A DNA stretch of 64,000 bases from the NCBI GenBank assembly GCA_024405635.1, contig JAKSOL010000002.1, positions 1-64,000 on the forward strand. Reading direction: 5' to 3'. The stretch is from Salinivirgaceae bacterium (GTDB taxonomy: Bacteria; Bacteroidota; Bacteroidia; Bacteroidales; SZUA-534). The notes under the pieces were generated by a model. It ran no database searches. It worked only from the letters and a program-made list of their open reading frames with translations, and was not told the DNA's origin. The translations under genes were made by a program, and so were the position numbers. Each line of letters starts with the position of its first letter. Within the stretch, counting starts at the first letter, position 1. Shown here piece by piece: positions 26,067 through 34,957 of this stretch.

Positions 26067-26174
26067 TAAATAGGATTAAGCAAAGTTGCCATCAATCAAT
26101 AAAAACGAATTAGAACGATAGTCAACAAGAATAAAATTAAGTTGGTTATTGTTTTTATAAAATTGAATAAAGCT

Positions 26175-26182
26175 TAACTTTA
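26175..26182 (+). promoter_or_regulatory. Possible -7 box before the ABC exporter genes
   Basis: TAACTTTA differs from TAnnTTTG by one base and would give a leader of about 45 bases. The rest of the 167-base gap (26067-26233) shows no terminator or gene. Confidence 0.3.
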
Positions 26183-26233
26183 AGATTTATAGTTGGTTAG
26201 AGGTTTAATTGATAGCCAATTGCAATACAAAAT

Positions 26234-27166
26234 ATGAATATTATTGAAATTGACGGAGTGTGCAAAAGTTTTGCCAATCACAAAGCACTCAGCAACGTCA
26301 GTATGCAAATACCAGAAGGCTCGGTGTTTGGATTGTTGGGCCCAAATGGAGCTGGAAAAACAACACTAATTCGCATTATCAACCAAATTTATGCTCCCGA
26401 TTGCGGAACAATAACCTTTGATGGCCATCAGCTTACACGTGCCGATGTTGCAAGCATGGGCTATTTGCCAGAGGAACGCGGTCTTTACAAGCAAATGCGC
26501 GTAGGTGAGCAGGCTATTTATTTGGCACAACTAAAGGGAATGAGCGCGGCTGAGGCTCGTCGTCGTTTGCATTATTGGTTCGATAAGTTTGAAATTTCAG
26601 AGTGGTGGAACCGTAAAGTTGACGAGTTGAGTAAGGGCATGCAGCAAAAGGTTCAGTTTATTACAACTGTGTTACATGAACCACGTTTGCTAGTGTTTGA
26701 TGAGCCTTTTAGCGGTTTTGACCCCATAAATGCTAACTTGCTTAAAAACGAGATACTTGAGTTGCGCGACAAAGGTGCAACCATCATATTTTCAACACAC
26801 AACATGTCGTCGGTTGAGGAAGTGTGCAATCGTGTGGCGTTAATCAACAAGTCGCATAAGGTGCTCGATGGCGAAGTTCGTTCCATTAAGCAACAATTTA
26901 AACTCAATAAGTTCGATTTGGCTTTTGTTGGCGAGTACAATCATGTGGCATCAATAATTGAAAACATTGCCGATGCCGTTGAATACAATCAACAAGGCGC
27001 CGACTGCGAGGTGCGCGGAAGACTCAAAAATGGCGCAACATTCAATAACCTACTGCAAATGTTGCTACCATTGGCACAAATAACTCGTTTTAGCGAGTTG
27101 CTACCCACAATGAACGATATTTTTATTGAAACAGTAAACAATTCGCAATCGTTTGGCAATGAATAA
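26234..27166 (+). CDS. ABC transporter ATP-binding protein (NatA-like)
   Basis: A 310-residue ATPase subunit. Walker A is GPNGAGKTT near residues 36-44, the signature motif is ELSKGMQQKVQF, and Walker B is LLVFDEPFSGFDP, followed by the switch histidine in FSTHNM. The extended C-terminal region after about residue 220 is typical of the DrrA/NatA exporter group. The stop overlaps the start of the permease gene by eight bases, so the two form one exporter. The substrate could be a drug, Na+ or lipid-like compound and is not decided by sequence. Confidence 0.92.
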   Translation: MNIIEIDGVCKSFANHKALSNVSMQIPEGSVFGLLGPNGAGKTTLIRIINQIYAPDCGTITFDGHQLTRADVASMGYLPEERGLYKQMRVGEQAIYLAQLKGMSAAEARRRLHYWFDKFEISEWWNRKVDELSKGMQQKVQFITTVLHEPRLLVFDEPFSGFDPINANLLKNEILELRDKGATIIFSTHNMSSVEEVCNRVALINKSHKVLDGEVRSIKQQFKLNKFDLAFVGEYNHVASIIENIADAVEYNQQGADCEVRGRLKNGATFNNLLQMLLPLAQITRFSELLPTMNDIFIETVNNSQSFGNE

Positions 27167-28493
27167 GATATTAGTAATAATTGGTCGCGAATACATTACC
27201 CGTGTACGCAAAACAAGTTTTATTGTAATAAGCATTTTGGGCCCAATTGTTATGTTGGCGCTAATGTTCTTCCCTATGGTAATGGAGCATTATGAAACCG
27301 AAGAAGTACGACTTATTGCAGTTGCCGACAGCTCTCATCTGTTTATCAATAAATTGCCCGAAACCGAAACCATAAAGTTCGTTTATCTTGAAGATGCTGA
27401 CCTTAACAAGCAAAAAGAACGATTTAAACAATCGGACTACTACGCATTGCTTTACATAGGTCACAATGTGGTAAATACAACAAACTCGGTATGCATCTAC
27501 TCAAACCAAACTCCAAGCATGTCGTTGCGAATGCACATTGCTAACTACATTGAAAAACGCATTGAGGAGGGTAAACTTTGGGCTCGAGGGGTTAATCCCG
27601 ATGTGCTGCAATCGGTAAAAACAAAAATTGAAATAAGCACTGTTAAACTTTCGGCCGACGGCAACGAAAAGACCGAAAACTTTGTGCTAATGGAAGTGCT
27701 GGGCTATGTTTTGGGTTTTGTGGTTTACATAATGTTGATATTAACTGGCAACATGGTTATGCGTAGCGTTATTGAAGAAAAAAGCAATCGTATAGTCGAA
27801 ATAATAGTGTCGTCGGTTAAACCGGTTCAACTTATGATTGGCAAAATAGTTGGAGTTAGTCTTGTTGCGTTCACTCAGTTTGCCATTTGGATAGGAGTAA
27901 CCGCCGCAATATACATAACCGTTGTTAGTCTGTTTGTAGCGCCCGATGTAACTCAACTGCAATCAACGCAACAACTTATGCAAGCAAGTGGCAGCATATT
28001 GCAACAATCGCAACCCGCAGTTGACGATATGACCATAAAACTGCACGATGCAATGGGCACAATAGGTAGAATAAACTTTGGAGGAACAATTGCAGCCTTC
28101 TTATTGTTCTTCTTTGGTGGATATTTCCTCTACGCAGCATTGTTTGCAGCCGTTGGCTCAGTATGCGACAACGAAACCGACAGCCAGCAATTTGTGTTCC
28201 CAATAACTTTACCGCTAATAATTGCCATTATTGTAATGGTAAACACCATACAAGCACCCGACACTCAATTGTCATTTTGGTTTAGCATAATTCCGTTTAC
28301 ATCGCCCATAATAATGATGGCGCGCATTCCATACGGAGTGCCTTACACCGAAATTTTCTTGGCGGCCACATTGTTAATTCTTACTTTTATGGCCGTTGCG
28401 TGGGGAGCATCAAAAATTTATAGTACAGGAATATTGATGCACGGCACCAAACCAACCTGGCGCAACATATTCAAGTGGATAAAACAAAAGTAA
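27159..28493 (+). CDS. ABC transporter permease (NatB-like)
   Basis: A 444-residue membrane subunit. One transmembrane helix near the N-terminus (SFIVISILGPIVMLALMFF) is followed by a large extracytoplasmic domain of about 130 residues. A C-terminal bundle of five or six helices begins near residue 180 and contains the coupling-type sequence EEKSNRIVEIIVSSVKP, characteristic of the ABC2/NatB group. The ATG at 27159 lies within the end of the ATPase gene. An in-frame TTG at 27153 is less likely. The gene ends ten bases before the Ppx/GppA gene. Confidence 0.9.
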   Translation: MNKILVIIGREYITRVRKTSFIVISILGPIVMLALMFFPMVMEHYETEEVRLIAVADSSHLFINKLPETETIKFVYLEDADLNKQKERFKQSDYYALLYIGHNVVNTTNSVCIYSNQTPSMSLRMHIANYIEKRIEEGKLWARGVNPDVLQSVKTKIEISTVKLSADGNEKTENFVLMEVLGYVLGFVVYIMLILTGNMVMRSVIEEKSNRIVEIIVSSVKPVQLMIGKIVGVSLVAFTQFAIWIGVTAAIYITVVSLFVAPDVTQLQSTQQLMQASGSILQQSQPAVDDMTIKLHDAMGTIGRINFGGTIAAFLLFFFGGYFLYAALFAAVGSVCDNETDSQQFVFPITLPLIIAIIVMVNTIQAPDTQLSFWFSIIPFTSPIIMMARIPYGVPYTEIFLAATLLILTFMAVAWGASKIYSTGILMHGTKPTWRNIFKWIKQK

Positions 28494-28503
28494 AATTCGA
28501 GGT

Positions 28504-29436
28504 ATGAACGTTGCAATTATCGACCTAGGAACCAACACTTTCAATATTCTTATTGTAAAGTTAGAAAAGGGTAAGCCGTTTGAAACACTGATGCGAACAA
28601 AATCGGCAGTGATGCTTGGTAGCGAAGGCTTGCTTACTGGTTATCTTTCTGATAAAGCATTTTCTCGCTCGTTTTCAATTTTACGCGACTACGCAAGTAT
28701 GATAAAAAACTTCAAGTGTGTAAACACCATAGCACTTGGAACTTCAGCTTTGCGCAATGCCCAAAATGCCGACCATTTTATAGCCAAAGTAAAAAAGGAA
28801 CTTGGAATTAGCATAGTTTCAATTTCAGAAGAAGAAGAAACCAAATACATATACGAAGGAATTAGGCGTGCAGTACCACTTGGCAACGACTACGAACTGC
28901 TTGTTGATATTGGTGGCGGTAGCAACGAGGTTTTGTTAGCAAATAACAACGAAATACTATGGAGCGAAAGCTATAAACTAGGTAGCGCCCGCTTGCTTGA
29001 AACTTTTAAACCAAGCGACCCAATTCAAGCTACTGAAATTAAGAGACTTTATGCCCATTTCGACTCACTAATGGCTCGCTTTAACGAAGTGATAAAACAA
29101 CACCCTGTAAGCCGCATCATTGGTTCGTCGGGCGCATTCGATAGTTTTGCCGATATGATTTTTCAAGAGGCAAACAATGTCCCAATTCCGCTAAATTCAC
29201 TTTATTACGATTTTTCGGCCGACCAATTTTCTAAACTTTATTACAATATAACACACTCAACCCGCGAGGAGCGTTTCCTATTCCGTGGAATTGAGGGGTT
29301 GCGCCTTGATACCATTGTAATGTCGTCAACCTTTACCAACTATCTAATTATGCGCACTGGCGTTACAAACCTCACTCAATCGGCATTTGCTATGAGCGAA
29401 GGAATTGCAATTGAACTCGAATCAACTTTGATCTAA
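28504..29436 (+). CDS. Ppx/GppA-family phosphatase
   Basis: A 310-residue member of the ASKHA phosphotransfer fold that hydrolyses polyphosphate or pppGpp. The N-terminal phosphate-binding motif is VAIIDLGTNTFNILIV. The second nucleotide-phosphate motif is LLVDIGGGSNEVLLA near residue 140, and IIGSSGAFDSFADM follows. It has only the core domains, without the C-terminal HD-like region of E. coli Ppx. I cannot tell which substrate it prefers. It is closely packed between the ABC permease and the sigma-54 activator (seven bases). Confidence 0.88.
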   Translation: MNVAIIDLGTNTFNILIVKLEKGKPFETLMRTKSAVMLGSEGLLTGYLSDKAFSRSFSILRDYASMIKNFKCVNTIALGTSALRNAQNADHFIAKVKKELGISIVSISEEEETKYIYEGIRRAVPLGNDYELLVDIGGGSNEVLLANNNEILWSESYKLGSARLLETFKPSDPIQATEIKRLYAHFDSLMARFNEVIKQHPVSRIIGSSGAFDSFADMIFQEANNVPIPLNSLYYDFSADQFSKLYYNITHSTREERFLFRGIEGLRLDTIVMSSTFTNYLIMRTGVTNLTQSAFAMSEGIAIELESTLI

Positions 29437-29442
29437 TTATTT

Positions 29443-30618
29443 ATGGCTCATATTCTTGTGATTGACGACGAAAGGTCGATACGCAACAGTCTGAAAGACA
29501 TTCTTGAATACGAAAAACACGAAGTTGCACTTGCTGCTAGCGGTGCCGAAGGTCTTGAAATCCTTTCGCACGATCAGTTTGACGTGCTATTGCTCGATAT
29601 TAAAATGGAGGGAATGGACGGCATGGAGGTGCTTGAACAAGTGGTGCAACTTTATCCTGATATGCCTGTTGTGATGATTTCAGGTCACGGCACAGTTGAC
29701 ACTGCTGTTAAGGCCATAAAAATGGGAGCTTACGATTTTATTGAAAAACCATTGGATCTTAATCGTTTGCTAATAACCATTAGAAACACAATGGACAAAG
29801 GAAAACTGATTGCTGAAAATAAAACCTTGAACAAAAAAGTTGCGCGCAACAAGCAACTGATTGGCGAAAGCGAACCTCTACAACGCATTAAAGCAATGAT
29901 TGACAAAGTGGCTCCTACCGATGCTCGTGTACTTATAACGGGCCAAAACGGTACTGGCAAAGAGGTAGTTGCGCGTATGATTCACTTAAATAGCAATCGC
30001 GCAAACGGTCCTTTTGTTGAGGTTAACTGCGCAGCTATTCCTTCCGAATTGATTGAAAGCGAATTGTTTGGACACGAAAAAGGAGCTTTTACATCGGCAG
30101 TTAAACAACGTAAAGGAAAATTTGAGCAAGCCGATGGTGGAACTATCTTCCTCGATGAAATTGGCGATATGAGTTTATCGGCACAAGCAAAAGTGCTACG
30201 AGCTTTGCAAGAGAATAAAATAACTAAAGTGGGTGCTGACAAAGACGTAAACATTAACGTGCGAGTAATTGCTGCCACAAATAAAAATCTTGAAGAGGAG
30301 ATAAAAGAAGGCCGTTTTCGCGAGGACCTTTATCACCGACTTGGCGTTATTCTCATTCCAGTGCCAACCCTAAACGAGCGTGTAAGTGACATACCTTTGC
30401 TTGCCGAGCATTTCATTTCGCTTATTTGTGAAGAATCGGGAATGAGTAAGGCTACAATATCAAAAGATGCCTTGGCCGAACTCCAAAAAATTAACTGGAC
30501 TGGTAACATTCGCGAGTTGCGAAATGTTATTGAGCGCCTGCTTATTCTGTGCGACAAAACCATTTCTGCCGACGATGTTCGCCTTTACGCGCATCCGTTG
30601 GGCGGTATAGTAAAATAA
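29443..30618 (+). CDS. Sigma-54-type response regulator lacking a DNA-binding domain
   Basis: A 391-residue regulator. Residues 1-120 are a receiver domain with phospho-acceptor Asp52 in VLLLDIKM. Residues about 140-370 form the AAA+ sigma-54 activation domain: Walker A-like TGQNGTGKE, GAFTSA at 214-219 where most family members have GAFTGA, Walker B GGTIFLDEIGD, and the arginine-finger region FREDLYHRL. The protein ends at NVIERLLILCDKTISADDVRLY with about ten more residues, so the Fis-type helix-turn-helix is absent. No sensor kinase is adjacent. Short HTH-less forms occur in Bacteroidota, so this is probably not a truncation. Confidence 0.9.
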   Translation: MAHILVIDDERSIRNSLKDILEYEKHEVALAASGAEGLEILSHDQFDVLLLDIKMEGMDGMEVLEQVVQLYPDMPVVMISGHGTVDTAVKAIKMGAYDFIEKPLDLNRLLITIRNTMDKGKLIAENKTLNKKVARNKQLIGESEPLQRIKAMIDKVAPTDARVLITGQNGTGKEVVARMIHLNSNRANGPFVEVNCAAIPSELIESELFGHEKGAFTSAVKQRKGKFEQADGGTIFLDEIGDMSLSAQAKVLRALQENKITKVGADKDVNINVRVIAATNKNLEEEIKEGRFREDLYHRLGVILIPVPTLNERVSDIPLLAEHFISLICEESGMSKATISKDALAELQKINWTGNIRELRNVIERLLILCDKTISADDVRLYAHPLGGIVK

Positions 30619-30667
30619 TCAATAACTAATTGCAACACAGGTTGATGCAATATAACCGCCTTAGCCA

Positions 30668-32761
30668 ATGTCCGTAAGGATGTTTTTTAGCAACAATCCG
30701 TTTGTGCGCATAGCACTTGCCTTTATAGTAGGCGAATTGTTGTGTTGTTGTTTAGGCATTCCTTTTTCTGTTTGTTTGCTCGTTATGCTTGCAAGCTTAA
30801 TAGCTGCAGCAGTAGTGTGCTTTCGTACTATTAGTCCACGCTGGCAATGGGTGCAAGGTGCTGTGCTAATGCTAACAGTTGCAAGTGTGGCAATGTGCAT
30901 TTCGGCTATCAAAATTCCATTGGCAAGCAATAGTGGTCTTTTTACTGAACGTAACATCTATCGAGCAGTATTGCTCAATCCTCCAATGCCAAAAAACAAT
31001 TACCTGCAAAGCAAACTGCAGATTGAGGCGGTGAGCGATAATGGGCAGTGGAAGCCTGTCGATTTGTGTGTAATGGCAAAGTTTACAAACGATTCGGCAG
31101 CCAATGAACTTAAGGCTGGACAAACTATAGAGATGCGTGCGCAAATTGCCGAGCCTCGCTCTCATCTTAACCCATTTGGTTTCGATTTTAAGCAATACTT
31201 AAACAGCAATGGTATTGTTGGAAGCATATACGTTGACAATAATTGGCAATTGATTGATAGCGAAGTGCGAGGACTAAAACAAATTGCACTTAATGTACGG
31301 CAGCGGTTAGTTGGAGTTTTGGCGCAATCGGGGCTTACAGGCAACGAACTTGGCTTGGCTTGTACTTTGGTGTTAGGCTATCGCGACAATATTGATGCCG
31401 AAATAAAGCAAGCCTATATGTGTGCGGGCGCCATGCATGTGTTGGCGGTGTCGGGTATGCACGTGGGTATTATATATGCTGTGCTTGAGTGGATAATGCA
31501 ACTATTTGGTGGAAAACGATTCTATCGCATCAAACTGCTTGCAATTATGCTTTTTTTGTGGGTTTATGCTTTTATAACTGGTTTGTCGCCATCGGTAATG
31601 AGGGCGGCAGTTATGTTTTCGGTTGTGATTATTGGTCGCATGGCCAAACGACAGTCGTCTATTTATAATTCGTTGGCAGCTTCGGCGGTGTTGCTTTTGG
31701 TTATCAATCCTAGATTTTTGTTCTCGGCAGGTTTTCAACTCTCGTATATGGCTGTGATTGGTATAGTTACCATAGCTCCAGTAATTACACAAAAGTTTGA
31801 AACTCCATGGGGTTGGCTGAATAAAATATGGGAATTGGTAGCCGTTTCAATAGCTGCGCAGATTGCAACATTTGCTTTGTGCCGCTATTACTTCGACATC
31901 ACTCCGGTTTATTTCTTCATTTCAAGTGTTGTTGTATCGGTAGGGGCGGTAGTTCTTATGGTTCTTACACTCGCAACTCTTGTTGCATCGGGCATAATGT
32001 CGGTTGCGGTTCCGCTTTTCAGCGAGCTTACAGCCATTGCTGCTAAGTTGCTCAATTCAACCATTGTGTTTATTGCAAATTTGCCAGGAGCAACATTGCC
32101 TAATCGCGATGTGACTATTTTTCAGGCAATTACCATTTTCTCGTTCATAACATTTGCTTTGATTTGGTTAGTTGCCAAAAAACGATTTGCAGGTCAAGTT
32201 TCGTTACTATGTGTGTTGGTGTTGCTTGTGGTTTATGCCGAAAAAACAATTCACACCGATCGCCAATCGTCGCTCAACGTGTATTACGATGCAAAAGCAC
32301 CTTCAATTCATTTCTTTTCGGAGGGCGAATCGTGGTGGTGGCAAACAGATACAATGCCCACGCAGCACATTACTAAGGCCAACGAGTATTGGCGGGCGCA
32401 TAAGTCACACATTGTTACCGATACTAGCAATATTAATGGTAAAATTATGTCAACTAGACGGTCGTTTTTTGCCTTTGGCGATGTTACTGGTTTGGTGCTT
32501 AAACCAACAACCATGCTAGCACCGATGCAAAGTTCAATAACTCTTGATTATGTTGTGGTGTGCGGAAAAACAAAATATAGCAACTTGCAAAACAGTAATA
32601 TAAAATATCGAACACTGATTGTTGATGCAACTATGCCGCCTTGGTATGTAAGAGACTGGTCAGTGGCTCCGGCAATTGAGTCGGTTTATAATGTTAGGGC
32701 AAATGGTGCCGCCATGATTCAAAAAAACTGGCGAACGCAAAAAGCAATGGCGCAACGTTAG
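30668..32761 (+). CDS. comEC: ComEC/Rec2-family membrane channel protein
   Basis: A 697-residue inner-membrane protein. Two N-terminal helices precede a soluble DUF4131-like domain (about 75-200). The Competence domain spans about 230-510, with the diagnostic AGAMHVLAVSGMHVGIIYA near residues 254-272 and TGLSPSVMRAAVMFS. The C-terminal 170 residues occupy the place of the metallo-beta-lactamase domain of Bacillus ComEC, but no HxHxDH metal-binding motif is visible. In competent bacteria ComEC conducts single-stranded DNA into the cytoplasm. Whether this organism is competent is unknown. Confidence 0.88.
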   Translation: MSVRMFFSNNPFVRIALAFIVGELLCCCLGIPFSVCLLVMLASLIAAAVVCFRTISPRWQWVQGAVLMLTVASVAMCISAIKIPLASNSGLFTERNIYRAVLLNPPMPKNNYLQSKLQIEAVSDNGQWKPVDLCVMAKFTNDSAANELKAGQTIEMRAQIAEPRSHLNPFGFDFKQYLNSNGIVGSIYVDNNWQLIDSEVRGLKQIALNVRQRLVGVLAQSGLTGNELGLACTLVLGYRDNIDAEIKQAYMCAGAMHVLAVSGMHVGIIYAVLEWIMQLFGGKRFYRIKLLAIMLFLWVYAFITGLSPSVMRAAVMFSVVIIGRMAKRQSSIYNSLAASAVLLLVINPRFLFSAGFQLSYMAVIGIVTIAPVITQKFETPWGWLNKIWELVAVSIAAQIATFALCRYYFDITPVYFFISSVVVSVGAVVLMVLTLATLVASGIMSVAVPLFSELTAIAAKLLNSTIVFIANLPGATLPNRDVTIFQAITIFSFITFALIWLVAKKRFAGQVSLLCVLVLLVVYAEKTIHTDRQSSLNVYYDAKAPSIHFFSEGESWWWQTDTMPTQHITKANEYWRAHKSHIVTDTSNINGKIMSTRRSFFAFGDVTGLVLKPTTMLAPMQSSITLDYVVVCGKTKYSNLQNSNIKYRTLIVDATMPPWYVRDWSVAPAIESVYNVRANGAAMIQKNWRTQKAMAQR

Positions 32762-32773
32762 TTTCAAAAACGC

Positions 32774-33862
32774 ATGGTTCAAGTTATTGCATCGGTTTTG
32801 ATTGGTGTTGGCGCAATTTATTTTGTGCTAATGGCGGCTTTTTGTGTCGGCTTTAAGCGATTGCAAAAGGTTAAAATCAATGGCTCGCAAAAAATAAAAT
32901 TTTCGGTGTCGATTATTCTGCCGTTTTGCAACGAACAACATAGCATATCGCAAACCATTGAGTCGATACTTGCGCAAATTGGTGTTGATTTTGAATTGAT
33001 TGCAGTTGACAATGCAAGTACCGACAATTCGCGTGAAATAGTTGACAATTTTGCCCAAACTGATTCACGTGTGCATGTTGTTAGTTGTGCTACAAAAGGA
33101 AAAAAGTATGCGCTACTTGCAGGTATTGCGGCTGCGCAACACGATGCCATTGTTACAATTGATGCCGATTGCCTTTATGGCGAAACGTGGTTAAAAAACA
33201 TGGCTGCAAGCTATTTGCAACTTAATGCAGTATTGCTTGCGGCTCCAGTTTGTGTAGCAAGCAGCAGTACTTTTTTCGGAACTTTTCAAGCTGTGGAGTT
33301 TAGTGCATTGGTGCGTTGTGGTATAGGCGCAGCGGGCGTTGGTTTCCCCATAATGTGCAATGGGTGTAATTTAATGTATAGCAAGTCGGTATTCAGTAAG
33401 CTAACCGACCCTTTGCGCATTGCTCAACCTTCAGGCGACGATGTTTTTTTGCTGCATAGCATGAAACGGAAATATCCAACAGGTATAAAGTTTGTTTGTT
33501 CTCGCGAAACAATAGCACACACAACACCAGTAACTACCATAAAACAGTTTTTGCAACAGCGCGCGCGTTGGGCATCAAAAGCGCCTGCTTATTCCGATGC
33601 TGCAACCATTGTTACCGCCCTAGTTGTTGCCGCAGAGCAAATTGCCTTGCTTGGTTCTTTGGTTTTAGCCTTGATGCAATGTTGGCAGCCCTTGTTAGTT
33701 GTGGGTTTGTCTAAATTGCTGATTGATAGTGCTATAATCTTTGCCGCGCCAAATCGTTTTGGCAAAAAAACGCTGATGCTAATGCCAGTTTTTGAAATAA
33801 TGCTTTCGGCCTATATGTTGGCATTAGTGCTTGGAGTGGGTAAATCAAAGCAATGGCGATAA
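32774..33862 (+). CDS. Glycosyltransferase family 2 membrane protein
   Basis: A 362-residue GT-A enzyme. An N-terminal membrane helix precedes the catalytic domain: SVSIILPFCNEQHSISQTIESIL, VDNASTDNS, the DAD-type metal site in IVTIDADCLYG, and the acceptor-side QQRARWASKAP, a QxxRW-like motif of processive synthases. Two or three C-terminal helices follow. This layout is that of membrane glycosyltransferases making surface glycans or glycolipids. It starts 12 bases after comEC and is probably co-transcribed. Confidence 0.88.
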   Translation: MVQVIASVLIGVGAIYFVLMAAFCVGFKRLQKVKINGSQKIKFSVSIILPFCNEQHSISQTIESILAQIGVDFELIAVDNASTDNSREIVDNFAQTDSRVHVVSCATKGKKYALLAGIAAAQHDAIVTIDADCLYGETWLKNMAASYLQLNAVLLAAPVCVASSSTFFGTFQAVEFSALVRCGIGAAGVGFPIMCNGCNLMYSKSVFSKLTDPLRIAQPSGDDVFLLHSMKRKYPTGIKFVCSRETIAHTTPVTTIKQFLQQRARWASKAPAYSDAATIVTALVVAAEQIALLGSLVLALMQCWQPLLVVGLSKLLIDSAIIFAAPNRFGKKTLMLMPVFEIMLSAYMLALVLGVGKSKQWR

Positions 33863-33903
33863 CCAATTGCTATGTTGAGCCAAATTGATAAGAGTAGTGG
33901 AAC

Positions 33904-34425
33904 TTAAGCAAGTTGTTGAGTAGCAGCTTGATGCTCTGACAAGAAAAGTCGAATTGCGTACCAGCCACGTTTAACCAATTTTTGCAATTGAGGTTGCAAC
34001 TGGTTGTCGTTTAAATATATCTTGCTGATATTCAATTGTGACATTTCGTATGGCAAATTCTCTAACTTACACGAACTAGCATCAAGAATCGATAGATTTT
34101 TTAATTGCCCAATGCTTTGAGGAAGTGCCTTGATTGGGTTGTAGCTAATGTCAACGCATTTTAGGTTTTGCATCAAACCAAAGTTGCTAGGCAAACTCAA
34201 AATGTTGTTGCGCATCAGCAAAAGGTTTTCAAGGTTATGCAAATTAACAATCGAGTTAGGTAAAGTAGTTATGTTGTTGTAACCTAAGTTCAAATGCTTT
34301 AGCGATGTTAACTCACCAATGGCCTCAGGAAGTACCGTTATTTCTCTATTTGATAAGTCAAGATACTCGCGATTCTCAACTTTGGTGCGGTTAATGATTT
34401 CTAATATATCATCAATTTCTAACAT
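33904..34425 (-). CDS. Leucine-rich repeat protein
   Basis: A 173-residue protein with no signal peptide. From about residue 20 it holds six LRRs of the bacterial type (LxxLxLxxNxxxxLPxxIxxL), for example LTSLKHLNLGYNNITTLPNSI and LKCVDISYNPIKALPQSI. A short C-terminal helix (KLVKRGWYAIRLFLSEHQ) follows. Probably a cytoplasmic protein-protein interaction module; the partner is unknown. The ATG at 34425 is preferred to one 54 bases upstream, because the promoter box lies at 34448-34455. Confidence 0.8.
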   Translation of the reverse strand: MLEIDDILEIINRTKVENREYLDLSNREITVLPEAIGELTSLKHLNLGYNNITTLPNSIVNLHNLENLLLMRNNILSLPSNFGLMQNLKCVDISYNPIKALPQSIGQLKNLSILDASSCKLENLPYEMSQLNISKIYLNDNQLQPQLQKLVKRGWYAIRLFLSEHQAATQQLA

Positions 34426-34447
34426 ACTAACTGTGTTTTTTGCGTTA

Positions 34448-34455
34448 CAAAAGTA
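34448..34455 (-). promoter_or_regulatory. -7 promoter box of the leucine-rich repeat gene
   Basis: CAAAAGTA on the plus strand reads TACTTTTG on the minus strand, an exact TAnnTTTG. It would start transcription about 15 bases before the ATG at 34425. Confidence 0.6.
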
Positions 34456-34648
34456 AGCAATGTATTGAGCGATGAACAATTACTTTGTGCTTTTTTATAA
34501 AAATGTGACAAAATGGTGCTATAGTTATGTGTTTTGGCAATCGGTTGCAAACGTAATGTGACGAATATCAAGTGCTAAAGTTGCATTTCAACAATAAAAC
34601 GTGAACATTTGCAAATAAATTTTTCACCCAATAATTACTAAAACTTAA

Positions 34649-34879
34649 ATGGAACAAGTATTTGGACCAAGTAGGCAAGAGTTAATTGAATTGGCCAATA
34701 CTCGCATGCCATTTGGCAAATACAAAGGCCGGTTGCTTATAGAACTGCCCGAACCTTATTTGGTTTGGTATAGGCAACAAGGTTTCCCAGCAGGCAAACT
34801 GGGCGCGCAGTTGCAACTAATGTATGAGGTGAAACTTAATGGCCTCGAAAAATTGATTTGGCCAATGGTGCAGAAATAA
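34649..34879 (+). CDS. DUF3820 family protein
   Basis: A 76-residue protein with the DUF3820 core RMPFGKYKGRLLIELPEPYLVWYRQQGFPAGKLGAQL. Homologues are annotated as putative quorum-sensing-regulated factors, and related segments are found in exonuclease-like proteins, but the biochemical role is unknown. It has no signal peptide. A 169-base upstream gap separates it from the divergent LRR gene; I see no exact promoter box there for this strand. Confidence 0.85.
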   Translation: MEQVFGPSRQELIELANTRMPFGKYKGRLLIELPEPYLVWYRQQGFPAGKLGAQLQLMYEVKLNGLEKLIWPMVQK

Positions 34880-34913
34880 ATTGGTTTTTAGTATAGGCTC
34901 ATATTAAAGAAAA

Positions 34914-34951
34914 CAAAAGGAGAACTGCGGCTGAGGCTCTCCTTCTTTGTT
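34914..34951. terminator. Terminator between the DUF3820 gene and porX
   Basis: aaggaga (34917-34923) pairs with tctcctt (34938-34944). An A-rich side to the left and a T-rich side to the right would let it act in both directions between these convergent genes. Confidence 0.6.
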
Positions 34952-34957
34952 CTGTAG

